Notes under the pieces: model-generated
Databases searched by the model: none
Told to the model about the DNA's origin: nothing
What the model saw: the letters and a program-made list of their open reading frames with translations, nothing else
Program-made: the position numbers and the translations under genes
Shown: one piece after another, positions 1 through 10,198 of the stretch
Layout of the letters: every line of letters starts with the position of its first letter
Numbering within the stretch: position 1 is the first letter of the stretch
NCBI RefSeq assembly: GCF_032884065.1
Contig: NC_088881.1
Coordinates: 10,196,324 to 10,260,323 of the forward strand
DNA length: 64,000 bases
DNA from: Artemia franciscana
Taxonomy: Eukaryota; Arthropoda; Branchiopoda; Anostraca; Artemiidae
Reading direction: 5' to 3'

Positions 1-252
1 ATGATAATGCTACTATTCGCTTAGTCAGTCAGCCTTTTGGTTAAAAAATTGAAGGATGAATATTTGTTATCATACTTTACAGATCATATCGATCTCATAG
101 CCTTCCCACCTTATAAAATCTAAACAGGTTTCATTGGTGAAACTTTGAAAATCCACCAAAAGATTGTAAATTTTCGGTTGAAAGATTTTTTACAACTATC
201 CCTCTTATCTTTCGTGGAAGCAATGAACTAATTTTGATTATTTTTTTTTCAG

Positions 253-501
253 TTGAACGACTCAGAATCAACTAGTGATGATAACCTAGATAGAAAATTG
301 AAAGACACCACTCTTTCTCTCAAGAATCAGATGAGCAACTTGAGATCTCAAAATGAAGCAGAACTTCTTAACTTGACTATATACGTTGATGACAGAATTA
401 ACATCATTTCTCGGACTGTAGAGACAAAACTTAGCAGTAATGTGTTGCTAGTCCGAGAGTCGATGTATAATACCAGCAAGGCTTTTATTGATGACCTTGA
501 G
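253..501 (+). CDS. Internal exon, coiled-coil-like protein (candidate)
   Basis: This looks like an 83-codon internal exon. A run of T ending in CAG (AG at 251-252) is a strong acceptor, and GAG followed by GTGAGTG (GT at 502-503) is a near-consensus donor. The frame is open across the exon, phase 0 at both ends; the open frame continues past the donor only as intron read-through to 594. The peptide is rich in K, D, E, N, S and L with regularly spaced hydrophobic residues, as in an amphipathic helix or coiled coil. I see no catalytic motif, signal peptide or membrane segment, and I do not recognise the family. The exon at 13077-13256 has the same strand, phase and character and may be the next exon of the same gene (inference). 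RNA-seq would decide. Confidence 0.5.
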
Positions 502-594
502 GTGAGTGAAGTTGCTCCGACGCTAGTCACACTATCTAGGCTCAAGGTCATATTAAGTGAGGGGAGTAAAGGGTTAGAGCCTCACCACCCCTGA

Positions 595-924
595 GATGTT
601 TGTCCAACTCGTAAAAACGTAGCAAATGTAGATAAACAAATTTTTGATAAGTTTTGTGAAGTTACTTTTTGTAATCCTCCTCCAAACAAAAATCCTGAAT
701 ATGGTCCTTATGGCCCTTAATACATCAGGCTAAACCAATGTTTGCTCATTTTGCTTTCAATTTTATGTTCATCTTACTTACAGACTGTTGCAAAACCTGA
801 CCAAATAGCCATATTTTAATTAAATTGTATATCAATATTCAAGCCCAGCGCTTAACAAATATTGAAATGTTTTGAAAGATGTACTAGTTTAAGAAGCTAC
901 AGATCTATTTACACTATAATATGA
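595..924. other. Intron-like AT-rich DNA, nothing identified
   Basis: AT-rich sequence downstream of the exon donor. I see no coding signal or recognisable repeat. Confidence 0.5.
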
Positions 925-2589
925 AAAAGCAAGGTTTTTTCAACTAATAGTAAGGAGCAACATCAATAGTTAACACCAACAGAAATTATTATTTATATGA
1001 GGGGGGCTACCCTCTCCACAGTACCTCACTCTTTATGCTAACGTTTTTTAGACCTTATAAAATGCTTATTACTGTAATTAAACAACCCTTTCATTCTTAG
1101 AGATTAGGGATGAAAAGTCAAATTTTATCATTAAGGAGAGGGCAGCTTTCTTTTTATAAGGAATAATTTCTATTTGTTTTTAGTTTTGATGATGATCCTT
1201 ACTTTCAATTGGAAAAACCCTTATTTTGGTTTAATTTCTGATCGTTTTGAATAATTCTGAGAAAGCCGGCTCCCCTTACATGAAAAATTCCTTCTCCCCA
1301 AGGACAATCCCTCCAAGGAAAGTTATTCCCACATAAAATCCCCCCCCCACACACAGAAAAATTCCTCTCAGACAATTCCATTCTAGTTGAAGATTCGTCC
1401 CAAAATTTTCTTGTGCGTTGTTCCAGGTGATAATTTTTTCTTAGCGCATTTTCATTTGAAAAGTAATTTCATTTGAAAAGATTATTTTTTAAATACTGCC
1501 GGAAATCCCCACCTCCGTGGAAAAGTTTTCCTGCAAATAACCCACCCCTAAGGAGAAAGTCGCTCCAGCAGCAAATTCCTCCTGGAGAATTTATCCTGTG
1601 GAAAACTCCCCTATGGCGTATCTCTCCCGTGAAAAACCCTCGTCCTACGGAAAGATTCTCTGGACAACTCTGACCCGGTAAAAAGTTCCCCCTGGACAAT
1701 TCTCCTTAACATCTCCACATGTAAAATTGATTCACCAAAGAGAGTGAATGATTAATAAAAAGGAATTCATATAAAAATCCCGGTAAATTCAGGAATTATC
1801 CCCCAGTGTAAAGTTTTCCCTGGGAAGTTCACCCCCCCCCCAAAAAAAAAAAATCCTTCCCGCGGAAAATTCCCCATGTAAAAAAGTGACCACCCCACCC
1901 TAAAATGTATGCATACTTCTCAATAACAGATACTATACCTAAACAATGGTCAGAATTTTTAACTTTTCCAGGGATTGTAGGGGTCATATTATCTCCAAAA
2001 GAATAATTATTGGACATTTCAGCTATGTAGAACAAAATGACAATCTCAAAATTTTAATCGGATTATTTTGAGAAAACAAGTGATCGGAGGGGCTAGTTGT
2101 CCTCCGATCTGTTTGGTTACTTAAAAGGTCACTCGAACCTTGAATTTTTGTTCAAATGAGCTCTTTCTTGATATTCTAGGACCATGGCTCGATACAACCA
2201 GCCTTGGGAATAAAAAAAAATAAATAAACACGCATCCATGATCTTACTTTTGGCAAAAAAGACAAAATTCCCCATTTTTGAAGATGGGAGCTTGAAACTT
2301 CTACAATAGGATTATCGGAAACACTAAAGCAGATGGTGTGATTTTCATGAATATTCCTTGGTTTTTAAGGTGTGTTTTCCCCTTTTTCAAAATCAGGCAA
2401 ATTGTTTCAGGCGCGTAGCTTTTGATAGGTAACACTAGGCTTAATGAATTTTAGATATCTCGAATCAGAATATCAAACCAATTCTTTTGATGTGTCTACT
2501 GATATCAAAATTCTATTTTTAGAGTTTGGTTACTATTGAGCCTTTCCGCTCCTTACTTGCAGTTCGTTACCACGAACTGTTTGACAAAA
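925..2589 (-). mobile_element. RE1 element copy 1 (non-coding, hairpin at both ends)
   Basis: This is an interspersed repeat seen again at 5790-6905 (same orientation) and 46554-47730 (opposite). One end is a short hairpin, CAGTTCG-6nt-CGAACTG, at 2570-2589. The other end, 931-1220, folds back on itself: a forward block containing GTAAGGAGCAACAT is followed by its diverged reverse complement. Both ends share a core close to AGTAAGGAGCGAC. The body aligns by eye with the other copies, including the segment where copy 3 reads GGAGGGCATCTAGGCCCC. No long ORF is present, and the short ORFs inside are not conserved between copies. This copy is well diverged. It may be a MITE-like DNA transposon or a foldback element; no transposase source is visible here. 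Confidence 0.6.
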
Positions 2590-5500
2590 GAATACAGAGT
2601 ATTATATAAGTATTTGAAATACCTTATAGAAGGTGCTTTATATACATATAATTGAGGGTCACCTCCTAATATCCTTTAGTATTCTGGAATAATGATAATT
2701 GATTTAAACCCTCTTTGCATACATAAAATACACTTAGAGGAACACAAAAATCGGAAAGTAAAATAAAATAGAGACGATAAATAAGAAAAAAGCTCACAAA
2801 AAAGAAACTGGATCTCAGCTACTTAATCAATAAAAGAATTAAGTAGAAAGTTGACAATATTTTGTTGACACTTGTGGTACCTATCCATAAGCTTGCTGAG
2901 GAAATTTCGAAACCGCCAATCTACTTGAAATGAACCGATTGCAAGTCCAGAGCAGCAAATGCAGAAGAGGAAGAATAAAGATCTAGTTTTCTTCCGCTCA
3001 GCTATTGAGAAAAAAAAAATCCCCAAAGGGGTGAAGAAGAAGACATGCTGTGCAAAAATTAAGCGTTTTAAAGTCTTCCCAGGGATAACAAGGGGTATAA
3101 CAGGGATAACCCAGGCTTAACACCGAGATAACAAGTGTTTTAGTGTTCTTAACATTTCATACAAATGGGGGACCTAAATAATTCAGATGACGATGCAGAA
3201 ACAGCTCCTCCGTTAACATTCATAGTAACAGAAGGTTGTTGAGACGAACCGTAGACGAGAAGCTCAGATATAGAGTAGGAGACTTGAAGCCAAATCACAT
3301 TGAGACCAGAGTAAACTATATGAACTGTATTTTGGAAAACCTAGAGATCATCTGATAATATAGGATGATATCGTCTCCGTAACAAAGGTGGCTTACATCA
3401 ATATGGGGCGTAATTAGAAATGGGGGAACATTTTTAGTAACGGTATCTGATGACAATATTGAAAAGAGCCGGACTAAGCACTGAGCGTTGTTTCATACCT
3501 TTCTGAAGAGTGATGGGTTTGCTTAGCTGGCTCTCTAGCCACACCTGTATGGACACATTGCCATACCAATTTCATCTCAATAGAGAAAAAATACCATATG
3601 ATTAAACCTTAATTGAAAAAACGCTATTAAAATTTTGTCACTATTTTCACTTTTCATTTTTCCAAATATTTCATACACTTGTTAGGAAGATCTTAAGGAA
3701 GTAAGGACATTATCCTCTAGAGAAAAATATTATTACAAATCTTGAAAAATTCTCAAGTATAAAATAGTAGTATAACGCTTAAAGCTTTTTTTTTTCAAAA
3801 TCCTTTGTGATTTTTTTCAAGCCTAGTACACCCCCCTCAAATGAATTAGCGTATAAGCAAAAAAATAGAACATACGTATTAATATTATTACAGAATGTTT
3901 GTTAATTATAATATATTTGTTCGTTTATTTATGGAATTAATTTAGTTGTCATTTATGAACTAATTAATTACAATAAATTATTTATGATCTATGGATTAGA
4001 ATTACTGAAAATTTACTTTCAGTATTAGATGGGGTTGAGACCCTCCCCCCCTGCTGGTGGTACATTTGGCTCTAAGCCCTAAAGGCGATTTTTTGAAAAG
4101 CGACTTTGTATAGTCTAAAATAAATCAGCGAAAAGAATATATTCAGAAAACTGTTTAAAATCATTTTCCGTCAACAAATCTTGATGTTTAAATATACTAT
4201 TTCATACTTTATTTGGAACTATACCAAAGAATTAGGATTTTGGATAAAAAAATTTTCACCATATTCGATATACTTTTTTTCGGAACAACATTTTTCCGAA
4301 TGTAAGGGCCTATTTATGAAAATCTTCGCAAGAAAATAAAGGGGGGGATCAGTAATTAAATGAAGGAAAAGATTTATATCAGAGTCAAAAGTAGCAAAAG
4401 TCTTTACATTCGCCATGCCCCCACATGCAGGCTCTTTCAGGGCCATTTGGGGGGGGAACAGGGTCAGTTCCACAGGACATAGTAGCAGGTGGGGGTGGCA
4501 CGGTGGGGAATTGCCTACTTTAATCAGAACTTTCACTTTGGTTCAGCTTTTCTTTGCTTATATTTGAGTCAGGAGGGGGACTGTTTGTATACCTTACCTT
4601 ATGTGCTTGCACAGAAATAGGCACCTTACATCATATCTCACAAACTCTACATCATAGCCTAGAATCTTATATCACAACAAAGGCAAATCCAATCCTCCAT
4701 GGGCACTTCAGTCTAGCAAACAGTTTTGGGAGCTACAAGAAGCTTAGAAATAGAAATTAATCCTCACCAAGTATATATCCGATCTTGACTATTCTATTTC
4801 ACTGCTTACTTGGAACTTTTCCTATCTCTAAAACAACTAGGATCTAAATAACTTACTAAAGGAGGTGTGGATTTTCTGTTATTACCCATTCTAAGTCTTA
4901 TCTGGTTCTTTTTACTGGCTTAGGCTTAGCAAAACCAGCCAAAGAAATCATAAAATATAAAATGAACTGGAATTTTTTCTCGAGATTAAGTAACTTTAAA
5001 TGTTCCTTTGATGTCATGCTATCTTTTTATACGATTCTGTTCCACACCAAAGCTATTTGGCACAATTGAATGGATTATAATCGTGTGATTGTGGAGTTTA
5101 ATTGAACTGGACCTATTCAGACCTATTCAAGTGAAGCTCTCAATTTTTTTCTTTCTCTATATTTGTTTCTCTTAACAGGTGATAAGGGTTACTAAAGTAC
5201 CTAGGACAATTAAAATAAAATAGTAGTGGGTGAACAGGCAAGATCATATCCGCGGGAGGTGAAGGTCTTGACGTCCCCTCCCCGCCAAGATAAAAATCGT
5301 ACGACTCATAAAAGCGTAACAAAAGCTTATGCGAACAAATCTTTGATGCGTTTTTTTCTGTAAGCCCCCCCCCCTTACAAAAATAGCCCAACAAACAAGA
5401 GTTTTGGAGCTTTGTGAACAAGTTTCATTGAAACTTGAACAGCCATACATACCTTTAAAATTGGGAAAAATTGTAAATTAAATTTTTTAATGAGGCAGAA

Positions 5501-5789
5501 CTCTAAAGACAAATTGATATTTATTGCTAAAAAAATCTCTTTAGGACCGGAGCAAAAAAAACACAAAATTTGCGAACATAATAAAGACACAAATAATACA
5601 AAACAATAACAATACAAAACTATATCTAGATTCCAACAATAGCACAACAATTACAAAAACACTCACAATAAGACGTACAATACCATGATGATAACATGCA
5701 TAATAGCACAAAACATCAGACATATACCAGCACGCATAATTATCACATAAAACGATATATTTGTAACCTCACTGACCTTAATCTAGTTA
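2590..5789. other. AT-rich DNA without recognised genes
   Basis: I see no convincing exon, RNA gene or known element. The open frames at 4219-4536 and 5140-5650 are short, low in complexity and lack splice context. Runs of C or G near 4030, 4340, 4450 and 5370 are notable in this AT-rich background and may be old RE1-type debris. Confidence 0.4.
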
Positions 5790-6905
5790 ACGTAAGAAAA
5801 CCTGTTTTTTTTAACTGAAAGTCAGGAGCGACATTAAAACTTAAAGCGGACCAAAATTATTTTGTATATGAGGGGGTTTGCTCCCTCCTTACCAACTTAC
5901 TTTAGCATAACTTTAGCATAAAGAGCGTGGTGTTGAGAAGTTGGCAACAACCTTAAAATACGTAATAATCTCTGTTCGTTTTACGTTTTATTGTTGCTCC
6001 TTACTTTCAGTTGATATGTTTTTTTTTTAATAATGCAGAATGTCTGGCTTAACCTCCATGGAAATATCCTCTGGGCAATTCAACCCTGATGAAAATTTAG
6101 CCGGGCAATTACCTTTAACATCTCCGAGTTCGCATATGAAATCTGGCAAATTCCCCCAGTATAAACAGTGAAAAATCCCCCAACAGAAAATTTGTCCTCC
6201 CCTCCCTACCCAAAAAATGTATGAATACCCTATAAAAATAATATACGTAAGCAATGGGCAAATTTTATAACTTAAACACCTTTTCCCCGGGGCTTTGGGG
6301 AGTCTTTTTGTCTCCAAAGACATAATTTTTTAGTCTTTTAACTATGCTGAGCAAAATAGTTATCTCAAAATTTTGATTTGACGATTTTGGGAAAAATTTG
6401 GCGTGGGAGGGGACCAGTTCCCCTCCAATTACTTATTCGCTTAAAAATAGCAGTAGAACTTTTCTAAGCCGTTACAACGAGCCCTCTTCCGAAGTTATAC
6501 GCTCACTGGGTCCATACGATTACCCAAGAAAAAAAAAACAAATAAACACGTATCCTTGACCTTTCTTCTGGCAGAAATAAAATTTGTTACATTTTTGTAG
6601 TTTGGAGCTTAAAGCTTTTGCACTAAGGTTCTCAGGTACGCTGAATTTGACGATAAGATTTTCATTTAGATTCACTGACTTCTAGAGTGTTTTCACCCCA
6701 TTTTTTGAAAATCAGGCTACTTTTCTCAGGCTCGAAGCCTTTGGTGGATAACAATAAACTTAATGAAACTCAAATGCTTTAAATCAGCATAAAAATTTGA
6801 TTCTTGTGATATTTCTGTTGTGATCAAAATTACGTCTTCTAGAGTTTCCACTACTATTGAGTCGGGTCGCTCCCTACTTACTGTTTATGCCACAAGCTGT
6901 TTGAT
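5790..6905 (-). mobile_element. RE1 element copy 2
   Basis: Same family and orientation as the copy at 925-2589. The foldback end is 5795-6015: a block with AACTGAAAGTCAGGAGCGAC, then a spacer with repeated TTTAGCATAA, then the inverted block ending TTGCTCCTTACTTTCAGTT. The body runs 6020-6880. The short terminal hairpin near 6880-6900 is degraded. It is shorter than copy 1 but lines up along most of the body with copy 3 in reverse complement. Non-coding. Confidence 0.6.
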
Positions 6906-7674
6906 TAATTTTGAAAATGAAATCTCCACGTGATATACACACACGGACAAATTTACCCAACATTTTAAAATCATCGAAATACTTACTTTAGAAATACTTT
7001 CAAGTCAATACATTTTTCCAAAACGCCTCTCTCCTTAAGTCTACTAACTTTTAAATGTACCCATTAAATGGAATAATCGTTCTTCCTCTCCGGACATTGG
7101 ACACTGATAGACTCTATTTTTGATTCTATAATTCCCAATACGTCCCCTCCTCTCAGCTATGCGGAAAAATCAATACGAGTTGATATTACTCATCTTACCA
7201 CCTCACTACTCACCCTCAGTTTAAAATTCAGTTTCTACTCCCTCCCTCCAAGCATTCTTAGCCAGCCTAAGCAACATCGGGGAGTTGGGAGGTAAACATT
7301 GACATGTTCATTTTGAACAAAGTTTTTTCCTCGAAATTGCTTGAATTTTATGAAAAATAGCACAAGTTAGAACAGTTAGATATTTCAATTGTCAGCTATA
7401 GTTCACCTGATAACTAAAAACAGCATAGATCTAACAAAGGCGGGTAGTGAGTGAGAGGCAACCATATTACATCTTCATATACAATTACTTTTTATCTAGG
7501 ATTAATAGTTATAAAGTATTATGTTATTAAGTTGATCTAGGAAAATCTTTGGTACTTAAAATGCAAAAGATCTCCAGGAAATAGTTGTATAAATTAAGGG
7601 TGCTAGAAAATAATGTAAAATAAAGTTAAACCTAATAGAAGAGTTGCATCTGGAAACTTCTCTAAGCCATTCAT
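6906..7674. other. AT-rich DNA, nothing identified
   Basis: No coding signal, repeat array or RNA gene that I can support. Confidence 0.4.
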
Positions 7675-7828
7675 GTTTCCTCGCTACAAAACACATACAA
7701 AACACGACAAAAACACATAAAAACACTGAAGGACAGATTAGAAGATGAGCAAACACCCGCTCAAACTCATAGACATAAAGAAAGAGATAGAGATAGACAA
7801 GCAAACAAGCAGTCAGACACACAAGCAC

Positions 7829-7920
<92 letters not shown>

Positions 7921-8388
7921 TGAGAGGAAGAAAGAGAGAGAGAGACGGAGAGACAAAAAAACATACAAACACACTGAATCAGACACACAAAGACAGACAT
8001 TGGGACTGAGAGGCAAAAACTCATACAAACACAAAGATTCATAGATTCATGCATTCTGAGTGGAGAAAAGCAAACATCCGCTCAGACAAACAGGGACAGA
8101 GAGCAAGAGAGACAAAATCACATGCAAAACACACAGATTCATACACACAAACAGACGAAGACAGACACGGGGACAAGCAAAACCCAAACAGACACATAGG
8201 CAGAGAGATGGAGAGAGAGAGAAAGAAAGAGAGAGAGAGAGAGAGAGATAAGCAAACATCCACTCAGACACACAGGCAAAGAGAAAGAGACAAAATAAAC
8301 ACCTACAAACACATAGAGTCAGACACAATAAACACTAAGCAGTTCAGGTTTATCCTTCTCAACATTCCAAAGTTTCCTCGCTACAAAA
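7675..8388. repeat. GA-rich minisatellite array 1 with flanking direct repeat
   Basis: A degenerate array of units carrying phrases such as GCAAACACCCGCTCA, AGACACACAGGCA, CAAAGACAGACA and GGGGACAAGCAAA, interspersed with pure (GA)n at about 7838-7918 and 8211-8248. The same vocabulary makes up the larger array at 19703-20932. The 17-bp sequence GTTTCCTCGCTACAAAA flanks the array at 7675-7691 and 8372-8388. Long open frames here (Glu-Arg repeats on +, Ser-Leu repeats on -) are products of (GA)n and are not genes. Confidence 0.8.
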
Positions 8389-8596
8389 AAAAGGAAAAGT
8401 TACATAGTTGTGAGTCCTACTTAAAGGATTAACTTGCATTCACAGTTTCTTACTCTCATGTTATAATATTGCTTTAGCTAGGGGATGAAGTGAGTCATAT
8501 TGTGTAGGAAACTCACTGTCCTCTAATAATTTTTTTATGTAAGGCTCATCTCTGGCTCTATTTTCTATCCCGAAGAATCTCAAGGTATCTGCAGTA
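8389..8596. other. Short unique spacer
   Basis: AT-rich spacer between the GA-rich array and the SINE. No feature seen. Confidence 0.4.
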
Positions 8597-8922
8597 AAGA
8601 AAAAAAAGGTAAAGGATACGGCATTAGACTTTACAGTCCGTACCGGCGGTGCTGATCTCCGTTTCTTGGCCCTTCAGCCAGGAAGTGCAATGGGGGGTTG
8701 GGGGCCAGCCATCTTGTGCTTTCGCACACCCTTCCTGTTTACCTTCCCCAGATTTCTCCAGGTACCCATTTAGAGCTGGGTCGACTCTGGCTAAGCTTAC
8801 AGAGTCATGCCACTGACCCCCGTCCCAAACTGAAGAATTGGGTACACCGGGATTCGAACCCGCGTCCTCTCAGACAAGGGATCCCGAATCCAGCGCACCA
8901 ACCCATTCCTCCAGGATGGCTT
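8597..8922 (-). mobile_element. tRNA-derived SINE, copy 1
   Basis: A ~320-bp element on the minus strand. Its tRNA-like head holds a canonical B box, read on minus as GGTTCGAATC (plus strand 8851-8860), and a degraded A box near 8901-8914. The body (8612-8840) is shared almost intact with the second copy at 16980-17291. The 3' end, on minus, is a T-rich tail after ATGCCGTATCC. In copy 2 the A box reads TGGCCGAGTGG, as in Leu/Ser-type tRNAs. The family is transcribed by RNA polymerase III and mobilised by a LINE (established for SINEs). The copy lies just upstream of LINE ORF1. Confidence 0.75.
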
Positions 8923-9002
8923 ATCTGCAGTACCAGTATTATGATTATTAAGGCTGTTAGGCTCACTGAGTTGAAGCATTTGTATTTGTCATTAGTCTTA
9001 TT

Positions 9003-10196
9003 GTGCCTTTCCTCTGCTTAGAAATGTTATTTTCATGGGATGAAAATAATGGGGCTGCATCCCATTTTCATGGGATGCAGCCGAATAGACTAGTACATAA
9101 CGCTATACTAAATTTTGCCGTGCGGACGAAATCAAAAGGTAATGCAAATGCCGATATTATCAAAACTGGTTGCGATTTTTTCGCCGACGATTTGGTGAGC
9201 GAAGTGAAGAAAACAATTTGGTCTGTGGCGAATTATGCTACTCGACCAAGTGAAAGGCTGAAAGTTGCTGATACATTTGCATACATTTTGAAAGTTTTAG
9301 ACTACTGTGATAAGAATTCAGTGGAACTCCCGAAGTTTGTCATATACGAACCGGACGAAGTCTCCACAATTCCTGGCGAGGCAAGCGCTACGTTAACCCG
9401 CAAGGTAAATGATTTATGTCTAGAATTTAAGAATTTTGTGCCTACGGCTAAAATACAGAGCCTATGCTGCCCTTCAGCGAATAGTGTACCAGGCCCCGCC
9501 AATCCTGTAACAGTCAATCCCCAGACATCCTATGCCATTGTTCTTAAAATGCCAAAGTCTCTTGATAATCCCATTGCTCGCAAACAGTTTTCGGATACCA
9601 TCTGCCCCAACTCAGCCGAAATAAGTGAGCTAAAAAAGGTGAGACAGGACTGGAAATTATTCGTCAAGTCCAAATCTTCTGCTGAAAAGATCGTTGAGAA
9701 AATGAAAGTTAGTAAGCCTGAGGTCTCTGCCATGCTCAAAGAGAAAATGTTTATTGCTGTTTTGAAAAAGGTTCCACCTAGTATGACCCAGACTGATACA
9801 GAATCCCTTGTTCCATGTGCATTAAAAGCAATAGAAATCGGTAGCTTCGAGCACTCCAAAGTGTTCAAGCTGTATTTCGGGACCAGTAAGGATATCGAAG
9901 ACTTTCTTGCAGTCTCAGTCCGAATCAGTTATGAGAAGCTGCCTGCTGAAGAATTCAAATTTATCCCAAAAAGATGTTATTCGTGCCATAGAGTTGGTCA
10001 CTTAGCGACTAATTGCGTATTGACGCCTATATGTGGTCGTTGTGGTGCTTCTGATCACACATCCACGAAGGACAATTTGTGCACTAAAGATATGTACTGC
10101 ATTATATGCAAAAAGAAAGGCCATACATGCTATAACATAAGATGTCCGGCTAATAAAGCGATAATCAATTTGAATACCCTACCAAAATTAATCTAG
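9003..10196 (+). CDS. LINE ORF1, gag-like zinc-knuckle nucleic-acid-binding protein
   Basis: An intact 397-codon ORF. The C-terminal ~73 residues hold three CCHC zinc knuckles: CYSCHRVGHLATNC at about 325-338 (CX2CX4HX4C), a second at about 344-360 (CX2CX4HX7C) and a third at about 366-381 (CX2CX4HX6C). This triple-knuckle C-terminus is characteristic of ORF1 proteins of jockey/I/CR1-type LINEs, which coat element RNA in ribonucleoprotein particles. The N-terminal and central parts are lysine-rich with no motif I recognise; residues ~170-310 may be the RRM-like region usual in this class (inference). The codons before the start are not informative and a later Met is possible. A perfect 13-bp-stem hairpin lies at 9053-9082 inside the start of the ORF. 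ORF2 begins in another frame at its end. Confidence 0.85.
   Translation: MPFLCLEMLFSWDENNGAASHFHGMQPNRLVHNAILNFAVRTKSKGNANADIIKTGCDFFADDLVSEVKKTIWSVANYATRPSERLKVADTFAYILKVLDYCDKNSVELPKFVIYEPDEVSTIPGEASATLTRKVNDLCLEFKNFVPTAKIQSLCCPSANSVPGPANPVTVNPQTSYAIVLKMPKSLDNPIARKQFSDTICPNSAEISELKKVRQDWKLFVKSKSSAEKIVEKMKVSKPEVSAMLKEKMFIAVLKKVPPSMTQTDTESLVPCALKAIEIGSFEHSKVFKLYFGTSKDIEDFLAVSVRISYEKLPAEEFKFIPKRCYSCHRVGHLATNCVLTPICGRCGASDHTSTKDNLCTKDMYCIICKKKGHTCYNIRCPANKAIINLNTLPKLI
9053..9082. other. Perfect 13-bp-stem hairpin in LINE ORF1 start region
   Basis: GGCTGCATCCCAT at 9053-9065, loop TTTC, then the exact reverse complement at 9070-9082. It lies about 50 bases after the ORF1 ATG. Confidence 0.7.
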
Positions 10197-10198
10197 AA

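Noticed and set aside
3081..3112. AGGGATAACA-type sequence resembling a homing endonuclease site (I-SceI-like)
   Set aside because: Only a partial, duplicated core match in simple sequence; no endonuclease gene nearby.
7556..8328. Ser-Leu and Glu-Arg repeat ORFs in the GA-rich arrays (also 19706-20680)
   Set aside because: Product of (GA)n on either strand; no start context or conservation.
8698..9021. 107-codon ORF overlapping the SINE
   Set aside because: It reads through the SINE antisense strand; the same region at 16980-17291 is not open.
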